Notes: generated by a model from the letters alone, not told the origin. Counted from the stretch's first letter, positions 8,614 to 16,064 are shown. The stretch is DNA of 64,000 nt from Caproiciproducens faecalis (GCF_019448085.1 NZ_JAGFNZ010000004.1:186001-250000); one strand, 5' to 3'. A program made the numbers and translations.

Positions 8614-9510
8614 ATGATAAGAATTCAAGTGCCGGCTACCAGCGCAAATCTTGGTTCCGGTTTTGACTCGTTGGGAATTGCGCTGGACCTGTACAATCAG
8701 GTTTGGATGGAAGAATCCGATACCATTGATATTTCCAGTAAAGACGATATTCAGGTGCCGACAGACGAAAGCAACCTGATTTTCTGGGCCGCAAAGCAGG
8801 TGTATGAACGCTGCGGCCGTAAATTGCCGGGGCTGAAAATTATTCAGCTGAACAATATCCCGATGGCGCGAGGTCTGGGCAGCAGCTCAGCGTGCATTGT
8901 TGCCGGAATATCAGGCGCGAACCGTCTTTTGGGCGGGCCTCTTTCCGTACAGGAACTGATTAACCTGGCGGCTGAAATTGAAGGGCATCCCGACAATACC
9001 ACGCCCGCCATTGAGGGCGGTCTTGCCGCCTCCGCTATGGAAGCGGGCAGGGTATACAGCGTAAGCGTTCCCGTTTCCGAAAAAATCCGTTTCGCTTTAT
9101 TTATTCCGCCTTTTGAACTGAAAACGGAAAAAGCGCGCTCCGTGCTTCCAAAGGAATATTCCAGGAGTGACGCTGTATATAATCTTTCAAGGTCCGCGCT
9201 GATGGCGGCTTCGCTCTTTTCCGGCAAGCTGGAAAATCTGCGTGTGGCGGTACAGGATAAGATCCACCAGCCGTACAGAGCCAGTCTGATTGACCATTTG
9301 GACGATGTGTTCCGCCTGAGCTATGAGCTCGGTTCGCTCGGGACTTATGTCAGTGGTGCCGGCCCGACGATTATTTCCATGATTGACGCTTCCAGTACGG
9401 ATGTTTTTGCTAAATATGCCGCAAACCATCTGGAGGAAAAAGGGATTACGGGCTGGGAAATTAAAATTCTGAATACGGATTCCAATGGTGCGCAGATTTC
9501 GATTGAATAA
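8614..9510 (+). CDS. thrB: Homoserine kinase
   Basis: This GHMP-family kinase phosphorylates homoserine to O-phosphohomoserine, the substrate of threonine synthase. The 298 residues match the family. The N-terminus carries PATSANLGSGFDSLGIAL, typical of ThrB, and the ATP-binding motif PMARGLGSSSACIVAG lies near residues 82-97. The C-terminal GTYVSGAGPT is the third GHMP motif. It lies between hom and lysC in one unit, which fits joint control of the aspartate family pathway. Confidence 0.95.
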   Translation: MIRIQVPATSANLGSGFDSLGIALDLYNQVWMEESDTIDISSKDDIQVPTDESNLIFWAAKQVYERCGRKLPGLKIIQLNNIPMARGLGSSSACIVAGISGANRLLGGPLSVQELINLAAEIEGHPDNTTPAIEGGLAASAMEAGRVYSVSVPVSEKIRFALFIPPFELKTEKARSVLPKEYSRSDAVYNLSRSALMAASLFSGKLENLRVAVQDKIHQPYRASLIDHLDDVFRLSYELGSLGTYVSGAGPTIISMIDASSTDVFAKYAANHLEEKGITGWEIKILNTDSNGAQISIE

Positions 9511-9542
9511 TACTTTTACTTTAATATGGGGGATGGAACCGA

Positions 9543-10763
9543 ATGAGTCTTATAGTCCAGAAGTTCGGCGGCAGTTCCGTAGCCAATGCCGAACGCGTTT
9601 ATAATGTCGCGGATATCGTTACAAAAACCTATTCACAGGGCAATGATATTGTCGTCGTCGTTTCCGCACAGGGCGACACGACGGACGATTTAATTGCGAA
9701 GGCAAAAGAAATCAATCAGTATGCCTCCAAACGGGAAATGGATATGCTTCTTACTTCGGGAGAGCAGATATCCGCGTCCCTTCTCGCTATGGCAATTGAA
9801 AAGCTGGGCTTTCCGGTTGTGTCCCTTTTGGGTTGGCAGGCTGGTTTTTACACCAGTTCAGCCTATGGCAGCGCCCGAATCAAAAGGGTGGTGCCCGACC
9901 GCATCAAAAAGGAGCTCGACAAAAGAAATATCGTGATTGTAACCGGGTTTCAGGGAATCAATCGCTACAACGACATGACAACGCTCGGAAGAGGCGGTTC
10001 AGACACCAGCGCGGTTGCCATCGCTGCGGTAATGAATGCGGATCTGTGTCAAATCTTTACGGATGTGGAAGGTGTTTATACCGCCGATCCGCGTAAAGTG
10101 AAAAACGCGAAGAAGCTTGACTATATCTCCTATGATGAAATGCTTGAACTTGCGACTCTGGGTGCGCAGGTGCTCAACAACCGTTCTGTTGAAATGGCAA
10201 AGAAATATGGGATTCAGCTTGAGGTTATTTCCAGTATGACCAGAAAACCAGGCACAATTGTTAAGGAGGCAACGAAAGTGGAAAAAATGCTTATCAGCGG
10301 TATTGCAAAGGATGACGACGTGGCTCGCATTTCAATTATCGGAGTACCCGACAGGCCGGGCCTTGCGTTTAAAATTTTCTCAAAGCTTTCCGCAAAAAAT
10401 ATTAATGTAGACATCATTCTTCAGTCTGTCGGCAGAAACGGCACAAAGGATATCAGCTTTACCGTCAGCCAGGCAAACCTGAAGGAAACCATCGATATTC
10501 TGAACCCGTATGTTGAGCTGATCGGTGCGACAAGCGTGGTGTACGACGAGAATGTAGCCAAGGTCTCCATCGTAGGTGCCGGTATGGAAACACATCCCGG
10601 TACGGCTGCCCAGATGTTTGAGGCTCTGTTTGAAGCCAACATCAACATTCAGATGATCGCTACCAGCGAAATCAAAATTTCGGTTCTGCTTGACCGTTCT
10701 GACGCAGATAAGGCCGTCACCGCGGTTCACAATAAATTTTTCAGCGAAGCGCTGGAAGCGTAA
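9543..10763 (+). CDS. lysC: Aspartate kinase
   Basis: Aspartate kinase catalyses the first step of lysine, threonine and methionine synthesis. The 406-residue protein has the N-terminal amino-acid kinase signature KFGGSSVANAERV and, further on, TLGRGGSDTSAVA and DVEGVYTADPR, which bind nucleotide and aspartate. Two ACT domains follow from about residue 265 (ISIIGVPDRPGLAFKIF and VSIVGAGMETHPGTAAQMF), so it should be allosterically regulated. The length is that of LysC-type enzymes rather than the bifunctional ThrA type. It is the last gene of the hom-thrB-lysC unit and is followed by a strong terminator. An internal start for a beta subunit, as in Bacillus LysC, is possible but not shown. Confidence 0.95.
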   Translation: MSLIVQKFGGSSVANAERVYNVADIVTKTYSQGNDIVVVVSAQGDTTDDLIAKAKEINQYASKREMDMLLTSGEQISASLLAMAIEKLGFPVVSLLGWQAGFYTSSAYGSARIKRVVPDRIKKELDKRNIVIVTGFQGINRYNDMTTLGRGGSDTSAVAIAAVMNADLCQIFTDVEGVYTADPRKVKNAKKLDYISYDEMLELATLGAQVLNNRSVEMAKKYGIQLEVISSMTRKPGTIVKEATKVEKMLISGIAKDDDVARISIIGVPDRPGLAFKIFSKLSAKNINVDIILQSVGRNGTKDISFTVSQANLKETIDILNPYVELIGATSVVYDENVAKVSIVGAGMETHPGTAAQMFEALFEANINIQMIATSEIKISVLLDRSDADKAVTAVHNKFFSEALEA

Positions 10764-10798
10764 GTTACCCTCCACTTTTAAAGATGAGTTAAAAAATA

Positions 10799-10835
10799 AG
10801 ACCGCTGTCCTTTTGAAATGGACAGCGGTCTTTTG
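10799..10835 (+). terminator. Terminator after lysC
   Basis: The inverted repeat GACCGCTGTCC and its complement form a GC-rich stem with a short loop followed by TTTT. Confidence 0.9.
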
Positions 10836-10894
10836 CGCATTTATCGGCAACTCTGTATAAGCAAATAGCTTTCGCATTACTCGTTAAATTTTAA

Positions 10895-10924
10895 TTGCAA
10901 ATATTTACCGGGAACGGGCATAAT
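10895..10924 (+). promoter_or_regulatory. Possible promoter of the UppS-like gene with overlapping inverted repeat
   Basis: TTGCAA and CATAAT are 18 bases apart. The -10 element sits inside an inverted repeat: ACGGGCA at 10914-10920 and TGCCCGT at 10936-10942, with the palindrome ATAGTACTAT between them. The placement over the likely start site resembles an operator, but no regulator is encoded nearby. Confidence 0.4.
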
Positions 10925-11014
10925 AGTACTATCGTTGCCCGTAATTGCAAAATGTCGCATCATAGAGTAAAGGTAAGCGAGCGCAGCAGCAGAATAAAAA
11001 GAAGGTAGATATAA

Positions 11015-11647
11015 ATGGAATCATTCAGCAGGATACCTTCCCACATCGGAATTATACCGGACGGAAACAGGAGATGGGCGCAAGAAAAAGGATATCAAAA
11101 AAAGGACGGGTACCAGCATGGTATCACCCCGGGCTTTCAACTGTATGAAATACTTCTCCAATATGGTATAAAGGAAGCCACCTTTTATGGATTCACAAAA
11201 GATAATAACAAAAGGGCCAAAGACCAGCGGGAAGCTTTCACAAACGCCTGTGTGGATGCGGTCGAGCTTTTGAGCGGGAGAGATGCAAATCTTCTGGTTA
11301 TCGGCAATACAAACTACCCGGCATTTCCGGAAGCGCTGAAACAGTATGCCAATCACAGAGTTCATTTTGGGCGGGGACTTATCAATATTAATTTTCTCGT
11401 AAATTATGATTGGGAATGGGATTTGAAAAGCCTGATGGAAAACAAGTGTCTGGCATCCCACGAAATTTCAAGGATCGATCTCATTATCAGATGGGGAGGG
11501 CGACACCGTTTAAGCGGTTTTCTGCCGGCTCAGTCGGTTTATGCCGATTTGTATATCATTGATGATTATTGGCCTGACTTTAAAACGTCGCATTTTCTGG
11601 ACGCTTTAAGGTGGTACCAAGACTGTGATGTAACTTTAGGCGGCTGA
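11015..11647 (+). CDS. Divergent cis-prenyltransferase (undecaprenyl diphosphate synthase family)
   Basis: Family members condense isopentenyl diphosphate onto allylic diphosphates to make long polyprenyl carriers. This 210-residue protein is shorter than the usual 240-250. The N-terminal signature reads HIGIIPDGNRRWA in place of HIAIIMDGNGRWA and keeps the catalytic Asp. The C-terminal signature reads IIRWGGRHRLSGFLPAQSVYADLY and is close to the family's RTGGEQRLSNFLLWQSAYAE. The central FSTENWKRP segment is replaced by YGFTKDNNKRAKDQ. A housekeeping uppS normally sits beside cdsA and dxr; neither is here. It may make a shorter or different prenyl chain. It stands alone between lysC and a tRNA remnant. 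Family is certain; product is unknown. Confidence 0.8.
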   Translation: MESFSRIPSHIGIIPDGNRRWAQEKGYQKKDGYQHGITPGFQLYEILLQYGIKEATFYGFTKDNNKRAKDQREAFTNACVDAVELLSGRDANLLVIGNTNYPAFPEALKQYANHRVHFGRGLININFLVNYDWEWDLKSLMENKCLASHEISRIDLIIRWGGRHRLSGFLPAQSVYADLYIIDDYWPDFKTSHFLDALRWYQDCDVTLGG

Positions 11648-11842
11648 GCATTTCCCAGATGGATACAGATCGAGCAGCTTTGATTACACCTGATGGCTTG
11701 CATATTTGGGGGAATACAATGCTGAAAGTCCTTGTACCAGAAAACGGTATGCTCCTTTTCTATGGAACAACATAAGCAGATGACTTATTTGCAACTATTC
11801 CTTATATAGCTTATTATTAGTTTATAGGAATACAGGTAAACC

Positions 11843-11878
11843 AAAAAGGCTATCGACAAAAGTCGACGGCCCTTTTGG
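11843..11878 (-). terminator. Terminator hairpin attached to the tRNA-Pro remnant
   Basis: An imperfect stem (AAAGGC..TCGAC with GTCGA..GCCCTTT, AAAA loop) ends in a T run on the minus strand. It closely resembles the terminator behind the intact tRNA-Pro at 13702-13733. Confidence 0.6.
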
Positions 11879-11930
11879 TCGTAGCGAGACTTGAACTCAC
11901 CAACTTTTGACCCCAGTCAACGAATGACCC
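11876..11930 (-). pseudogene. tRNA-Pro remnant (3' half)
   Basis: Read on the minus strand, this stretch holds a T arm and acceptor end like those of the intact tRNA-Pro(GGG) at 13737-13813. A 17-base run, GCGAGACTTGAACTCAC, is identical in both places (11884-11900 and 13748-13764). The anticodon region reads TTGACTGGGGTCAA, one G short of the intact gene. The 5' half (D arm and acceptor 5' strand) is not recognisable. It cannot make a functional tRNA. It may be left from a duplication or from insertion of an element at the tRNA end. Confidence 0.65.
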
Positions 11931-12086
11931 GGTGTTCATGTGAGTTTGCGCTATGCAGATCCTGTGCGCCCGCCGAAGCTGGACAGACCAGCGCAGCTCA
12001 GGCGGTGTAGGTCAAGCAGGATACGGCGCTGCCTGGCGATTTATTTTAATGCTGGTGGGCGCTCCTTTATCATCAAAGAATACTTT

Positions 12087-12275
12087 TTACTGTGCTCTAT
12101 TCTCTTCTAGACTCGATAAAGGCACGTTAAGCTTGGTAACTGGCTCATTAAGGAAATGAACGATGCAGGATTGACTTGATTCATTTAAGTTTTCCATATA
12201 AATTTTGGTACCGTTATAGGTCACATCCGCCATAACGGGTGAAGAAATAATTTCTTTTGCACGTTGCTTATCCAT
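12087..12275 (-). CDS. sspH: Small acid-soluble spore protein, H type
   Basis: This 62-residue protein matches the SspH family: it begins MDKQRAKEIISSPVMADVTY, continues with YNGTKIYMENL, and ends with a VPLSSLEEN-type tail. H-type proteins are minor components of the spore core made only in the forespore; their exact role is not settled. The ATG at 12275 follows a GGGGGG-containing ribosome binding site by about seven bases. Upstream lies a very good match to a sigma-G promoter (12304-12332). The gene shows that the organism is, or recently was, a spore former. It sits in the patch between the tRNA-Pro remnant and the intact tRNA-Pro. Confidence 0.85.
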   Translation of the reverse strand: MDKQRAKEIISSPVMADVTYNGTKIYMENLNESSQSCIVHFLNEPVTKLNVPLSSLEENRAQ

Positions 12276-12303
12276 AAACACACCCCCCATATTTGAATAT
12301 CGG

Positions 12304-12332
12304 TAGTATGTCATTTTATTAAGCATTCATTC
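12304..12332 (-). promoter_or_regulatory. Sigma-G-type forespore promoter of sspH
   Basis: On the minus strand GAATG and CATACTA are 17 bases apart, matching the forespore consensus GHATR and CATXHTA exactly. The -10 ends 28 bases before the sspH start codon. Confidence 0.75.
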
Positions 12333-12518
12333 ATGGTGTTTTACGGAGGAATAGACAACAGCACAAAATAAATATATAAAATACTTAGTGGCATCGGATT
12401 AATTTTCTGGTGCGGCTTTTTTGTTTTGCAGATATACTTTTAATCATAATCTAGTCCATATAAAAGTGTCCAAAACAGTATTTTTTAGGCTTTTACGGCC
12501 TGAATAAAATAAAGAGAA

Positions 12519-12556
12519 CCCGCATGAACACTGAATTTTTCAGCATTTATGCGGGC
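12519..12556 (-). terminator. Terminator-like hairpin
   Basis: CCCGCAT (12519-12525) pairs with ATGCGGG (12549-12555), with further pairing between CTGAA and TTCAG inside. On the minus strand it is followed by a T-rich tract, so it could end transcription of the orphan gene at 12650-13549. Confidence 0.6.
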
Positions 12557-12574
12557 TTTAAAATGGTCGGAGTG
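12557..12574. repeat. Direct repeat of the tRNA-Pro 3' end, copy 1
   Basis: The 18 bases TTTAAAATGGTCGGAGTG match TTTAAAATGGTCCGAGTG at 13730-13747 at 17 positions. The second copy spans the CCA end and acceptor strand of the intact tRNA-Pro. The two copies bracket the orphan gene at 12650-13549 in the same orientation, as att sites of a tRNA-integrating element would. Confidence 0.6.
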
Positions 12575-12649
12575 AGATTATAGGACTTGGAGAAATCCAG
12601 ATAATACCAATGACTTGCAGGCAGTAGGCAAGCAGTATTTCGTTAAAAA

Positions 12650-13549
12650 TCATTTGTTATGAATTTCAAATTCTTTTACGATGTTTGAATATTCATTTTC
12701 TTCATCACGAGAAAATACACTTCTAAGAGCTTTCTGAGCTTCAGAAAATTGATCTACATATGTATCAAAAGTATCAAACGGTTGAAGTGCGATTTTACTT
12801 TTCCTTAACTTTTTCAGCTCTCTAGTACTTTTGGAAAGATAGGCATTACATGTAAGATTGGTAATTTTAATTATATTGTCAATATCATCTTGGTCGTGTT
12901 GAAATCCTATGGTATTTTGTAGCGCAACTAGATAGTTGCAAACAGCATTTTTAAATAGTTCTTCGTCTTGAACTTCAATTTCATTTTCTATCATAGAACG
13001 AAATACTGTTTTCCAATTATCCAAATCAAGGCATATCGTACGGTACTTGTTCAGCAGTTGTAAAAAGAAGTGGTATACTGTGCTTGAAATTCGTTCTAAC
13101 CCCGCATACTGAGGAGTGAATGGCATGGAATCCCTTAATAAGAATTCTATCTTGTCTTCGGTTCTAATTACTAGTGGTGTGGACAATCCTGTTGGAATTC
13201 CGTCTATTAGTTTGATAAGCTCTTCCGATGCTGCTTTGATGAACTCCTCTTGTTTTTTCGGCTCTATTGCTTGGTATTCTGCAATCTTTTCTTTGAAAAC
13301 CTTAAAAACCTGTGGAATAATCGGTTTCATTGATTCAGCATATACTGTATAGGATGCCATTTCACTAAATAGCTCGGTTCTAAAATTTAAATTGAGAGAT
13401 TCCACAGCAGAACGAAAAGCAATTATTGCACGTTGCACTGTAAATACATCTGTATCAGATTTTTCGATTTTGTAAACAAGTATACCTGAAAAAATTGATA
13501 AGGAAGCTATCAAATTGGCAACCGTTGCGATTTCAGACCAGGGCGACAT
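12650..13549 (-). CDS. Orphan membrane-anchored helical protein, unknown function
   Basis: I do not recognise this 299-residue protein. It has one hydrophobic segment near the N-terminus (about residues 7-27, IATVANLIASLSIFSGILVY), then about 270 residues that look almost wholly alpha-helical and rich in Lys, Glu, Ile and Phe, with no catalytic motif I can name. The likely topology is a short outer or membrane part and a large cytoplasmic domain. The start ATG at 13549 follows GGGGGA. The gene is visibly richer in A and T than its neighbours and lies between two direct repeats of the tRNA-Pro end, which suggests horizontal acquisition. A role in defence or element maintenance is conceivable but unsupported. 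Confidence 0.6.
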   Translation of the reverse strand: MSPWSEIATVANLIASLSIFSGILVYKIEKSDTDVFTVQRAIIAFRSAVESLNLNFRTELFSEMASYTVYAESMKPIIPQVFKVFKEKIAEYQAIEPKKQEEFIKAASEELIKLIDGIPTGLSTPLVIRTEDKIEFLLRDSMPFTPQYAGLERISSTVYHFFLQLLNKYRTICLDLDNWKTVFRSMIENEIEVQDEELFKNAVCNYLVALQNTIGFQHDQDDIDNIIKITNLTCNAYLSKSTRELKKLRKSKIALQPFDTFDTYVDQFSEAQKALRSVFSRDEENEYSNIVKEFEIHNK

Positions 13550-13701
13550 GATTACATTCCCCCATCCCTAAATTATCTTTCATTTTAGCAATATTATAAC
13601 ACAAAACATAATAATTGTCATTCAGTTTTATTTTCTTTAAGTATAAATATAAAAGTCAAAGTAACTTTGCGCCTATTAACCCGTCTAGCTACAAACATAG
13701 C

Positions 13702-13733
13702 AAAAGGCCGTCGATAAAAATCGACGGCCTTTA
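13702..13733 (-). terminator. Terminator of tRNA-Pro
   Basis: AAAGGCCGTCGA (13703-13714) pairs perfectly with TCGACGGCCTTT (13721-13732). On the minus strand the hairpin follows the CCA end by a few bases and ends in TTTT. Confidence 0.85.
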
Positions 13734-13747
13734 AAATGGTCCGAGTG
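13730..13747. repeat. Direct repeat of the tRNA-Pro 3' end, copy 2
   Basis: This copy overlaps the 3' CCA end of the intact tRNA-Pro and the edge of its terminator. It matches 12557-12574 at 17 of 18 positions. Confidence 0.6.
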
Positions 13748-13813
13748 GCGAGACTTGAACTCACGGCCTCTTGACCCCCAGTCAAGCGCGCTACCAACTG
13801 CGCCACACCCGGA
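13737..13813 (-). tRNA. tRNA-Pro (anticodon GGG)
   Basis: On the minus strand this is a complete cloverleaf with encoded CCA. The acceptor TCCGGGT pairs with ACTCGGA (one G-T pair). The anticodon stem-loop is CTTGA-CTGGGGG-TCAAG, giving GGG at positions 34-36. The T arm is GTGAG-TTCAAGT-CTCGC. The length is 77 bases with CCA. It is followed by its own terminator. Its 3' end is repeated at 12557-12574 and, in a longer decayed form, at 11876-11930. Confidence 0.95.
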
Positions 13814-13945
13814 AACAACGATAATTAGTATATCACAACATCCAAGGTCTTGCAAGTAAAAAGTTATATTTTAACCGATAAACCGGCAAAAAATCTCACA
13901 GCCTACTTTTGCTTCGTGTTTGCGGAAAAAAGCAGCCGCGAATTA

Positions 13946-13984
13946 ATAAAGAAACCGGCATCAGAAAACTCTGAAGCCGGTTCC
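13946..13984 (-). terminator. Terminator after the small minus-strand genes
   Basis: AACCGGCATCAGA and TCTGAAGCCGGTT form a stem with one mismatch; on the minus strand it is followed by a T-rich tract. It lies just past the stop of the 60-residue protein gene. Confidence 0.75.
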
Positions 13985-13985
13985 G

Positions 13986-14168
13986 CTATTCTTCCTCTTC
14001 TTCCGGTACATTGTGCGGCGACTCGTGTTTTGCAAAATTTTCGTACTGATATTTTTCCGCCTGGTAACGCTGGGAAACAGGCTTTGAATTCAGATATTCC
14101 TGAACTTTAAGGTCGTTTGAGAAAAGCATGCTGAATTCCAGCGGAAGATGATCGGACTTATCTTTCAT
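13986..14168 (-). CDS. Small acidic protein of unknown function
   Basis: This 60-residue protein begins MKDKSDHLPLEFSMLFSNDL, has a Tyr/Gln/Lys-rich middle and ends in a run of five Glu. I do not recognise the family. It is supported as a gene by a GGGGTGA ribosome binding site seven bases before the ATG, by its place in a tight minus-strand group with the next two genes, and by the terminator directly after it. No membrane segment is present. Confidence 0.55.
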   Translation of the reverse strand: MKDKSDHLPLEFSMLFSNDLKVQEYLNSKPVSQRYQAEKYQYENFAKHESPHNVPEEEEE

Positions 14169-14208
14169 AAATTCACCCCAAATGTTATTTTCTTCATTAA
14201 AAGTGGAT

Positions 14209-14430
14209 TCATGCGCCGCTGCTTTTCTGTTTAGTTGACGCTGCCGGATTTTGCAAAGGATTGTCTGAACAGCTTGAAGAATTAGCGGTAGCCAGCAGTG
14301 TCAGCTGATCGCCGATGGCCGTAAACAATGCGGCCAGCACGATCAGCTCGTCGTTTGTTACACACTGAGCGATCTGAATGGAAATCGCGGCGGCAAGCGC
14401 AATAAGTTTTTCACCGTAACAGTTATTCAT
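14209..14430 (-). CDS. Small conserved hydrophobic protein, unknown function
   Basis: This 73-residue protein starts MNNCYGEKLIALAAAISIQIAQ and has two amphipathic or hydrophobic stretches, the second reading ELIVLAALFTAIGDQLTLLAT. The tail is low-complexity Ser/Asn/Pro. Proteins with this two-helix pattern are widespread and unnamed in Clostridia. The stretch is probably too polar for a firm membrane call. The ATG at 14430 has a weak AAAGG site. It lies 15 bases after sodA and is probably cotranscribed with it. Confidence 0.55.
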   Translation of the reverse strand: MNNCYGEKLIALAAAISIQIAQCVTNDELIVLAALFTAIGDQLTLLATANSSSCSDNPLQNPAASTKQKSSGA

Positions 14431-14445
14431 CAAGACTCAGCCTTT

Positions 14446-15054
14446 TTAATAATGATTTTCTATTCTGGACCAGTCAAGTACATTGAACCAGTTTTCGGCA
14501 TAATCACCCCTCAGATTTTTGTATTTCAGGTAATACGCATGTTCCCAGACATCAACCAGAAGGATGGGTTTCAGGCAGGTTTTTAAAAGAGTATCCTGAT
14601 TTGCAGTGGATAAAATGGTCAGCTTGCCGCACGGATCGGCAGCCAGCCACGCGTATCCGGAACCAAAGCGGTTCACCGCGGATTCCTTTAACGCTTTCTT
14701 GAAATTGCCGAAGCTCCCAAAGGCTTTTTCCAGTGCACGCATCATTTTAACACTGGGTTCATGATTATACGGCCCCATGATATTAAAATAGAAGTTATGA
14801 TTGTATACGCCGCCGCCATTGTTGATGACCGCGGTCTGAATACATTTAGGGAGCCGGTTTGAGTTAATCAGCAACTCTTCAAGGGTCATGCCGTGAAGCT
14901 GCGGGTACGGCGCCAGTGCCTCGTTTAAGTGGTCCACATATGCTTTTAGGTGCCTGTCATGATGAATTTCTACAGTTTCCGCGTCGATATAGGGTTCCAG
15001 TGCATCGTATGCATAGGGAAGAGGCAGCAGCTGAAACGGGTAATGGTCATTCAT
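14446..15054 (-). CDS. sodA: Superoxide dismutase (Fe/Mn family)
   Basis: This enzyme converts superoxide to oxygen and hydrogen peroxide. The 202-residue protein has the usual two-domain layout and all four metal ligands by alignment with E. coli SodA: His31 (EIHHDRH), His86 (GGVYNHNFYF), Asp168 and His172 (VDVWEHAYYLKYKN). The second motif differs from the usual GGHxNHxxFW and the Trp is Phe, a variant seen in clostridial homologues. Iron or manganese preference cannot be told. It is the first gene of a three-gene minus-strand group and is divergent from the VanY-type gene. In an anaerobe it would serve aerotolerance. Confidence 0.9.
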   Translation of the reverse strand: MNDHYPFQLLPLPYAYDALEPYIDAETVEIHHDRHLKAYVDHLNEALAPYPQLHGMTLEELLINSNRLPKCIQTAVINNGGGVYNHNFYFNIMGPYNHEPSVKMMRALEKAFGSFGNFKKALKESAVNRFGSGYAWLAADPCGKLTILSTANQDTLLKTCLKPILLVDVWEHAYYLKYKNLRGDYAENWFNVLDWSRIENHY

Positions 15055-15185
15055 AAAACATCATCTCTTTGTTCCAAATAATATATAATACGCAGAATTA
15101 ATAGGGTTGACAGAAAAAGGAGGATGCATTTTCATTAAGGTTTGTATTATAATAGATATGATTCGTTTTAATAGGTGGTAAAAGG

Positions 15186-15986
15186 ATGTATCAAGAAGAG
15201 GACAAATTTAAGAAAACATTATCCGCATTTGCGGTTATACTCGTGGAGCTCGCCCTGATGGCGGCGACTACCATGGTTTTTGTTATGGCTTTTGAACGTG
15301 TGGACACAAAAAACACAGACGTAAAGCCAACCGCCGGCAGCAGTGCTCCGGCTTTTTCAGCAGCACAGTTTGTGCCTGCGCAGTCAAACCAGTCTGCTGC
15401 CGAACAGTTCAGGCAGCCGGATGATTGGAGGCTTGTTCTGGTCAACTATGAACATCCCCTTCCCGATGCTTTTAAACCCCAGATCGTCAATGAATTCAAT
15501 GTAAATATGGACGCGAGGATCGTTGAGCCTTTCCGTCAGATGCGTGATGCTGCGTTGAAAGACGATATTAAGCTTTGGCCTTCATCTGGTTACCGCAGTG
15601 ACGAGAAGCAGCAGCAGCTTTATTCGGAAGAAATTGAAGCTTTTTATAAATCCGGTATCAGCTATGAGGAGGCGGTCAGCAAAGCTTCTAAGTCGGTTGC
15701 GCCTCCGGGGTCCAGCGAACACATCACGGGCCTTGCAATCGACGTGAACGGCGTACTGGAAAATTTCGGCGACACCAAAGAATTCCACTGGCTTGAGGAG
15801 CATGCGCAGGACTATGGATTTATCCTTCGCTACCCTGAGGACAAGCAGGAGATTACTCACATTAAATACGAGGCATGGCATTTCCGTTATGTCGGTGTTG
15901 AAAATGCAAAGAAAATGAAAGAAATGAATATGTGCCTTGAGGAATATGTGGACTATTTCAATAAAAATCAAACTGCTTCTCATTGA
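15186..15986 (+). CDS. D-alanyl-D-alanine carboxypeptidase, VanY/M15B family
   Basis: This membrane-anchored zinc peptidase trims the terminal D-Ala from peptidoglycan stem peptides on the outer side of the membrane. The 266-residue protein has one N-terminal membrane segment (about 14-36), a linker rich in Ala, Ser and Gln, and an M15B domain. Catalytic features are complete: GYRS (Arg137), SSEHITGLAID (zinc ligands His179 and Asp186), and YEAWHFRYVG (catalytic Glu229, zinc ligand His232). A VanY-like relative at 28536-29327 has lost most of these. No vancomycin-resistance genes lie nearby, so this is a general wall enzyme. Confidence 0.9.
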   Translation: MYQEEDKFKKTLSAFAVILVELALMAATTMVFVMAFERVDTKNTDVKPTAGSSAPAFSAAQFVPAQSNQSAAEQFRQPDDWRLVLVNYEHPLPDAFKPQIVNEFNVNMDARIVEPFRQMRDAALKDDIKLWPSSGYRSDEKQQQLYSEEIEAFYKSGISYEEAVSKASKSVAPPGSSEHITGLAIDVNGVLENFGDTKEFHWLEEHAQDYGFILRYPEDKQEITHIKYEAWHFRYVGVENAKKMKEMNMCLEEYVDYFNKNQTASH

Positions 15987-16011
15987 ATATTACCCTCGAG
16001 TTTGGTATAAT
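15983..16011 (+). promoter_or_regulatory. Sigma-A promoter of gltX
   Basis: TTGAAT and TATAAT are 17 bases apart. The -35 overlaps the stop codon of the carboxypeptidase gene, and the -10 lies 54 bases before the gltX start. Confidence 0.7.
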
Positions 16012-16064
16012 GAACCAATAGACATGTTTCTGATTTCATAAAAACGAGAGGGGTCTATCAATCA

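Larger units (their letters stand above)
11648..12086. other. Intergenic stretch with tRNA remnant, otherwise no gene
   Basis: Between the UppS-like gene and sspH I see only a degraded tRNA-Pro end with its terminator (11843-11930). The rest (11648-11840 and 11935-12086) has no open frame with a ribosome binding site and looks like decayed DNA. Confidence 0.6.
12276..12649. other. Intergenic stretch with sigma-G promoter, hairpin and tRNA-end repeat
   Basis: This gap holds the sspH promoter (12304-12332), an AT-rich region, a terminator-like hairpin (12519-12556) and an 18-base repeat of the tRNA-Pro 3' end (12557-12574). I see no coding region. Confidence 0.6.

Noticed and set aside
15186-15986. 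Vancomycin resistance gene
   Set aside because: VanY-type carboxypeptidases are common wall enzymes and no vanH, vanA or vanX is nearby.
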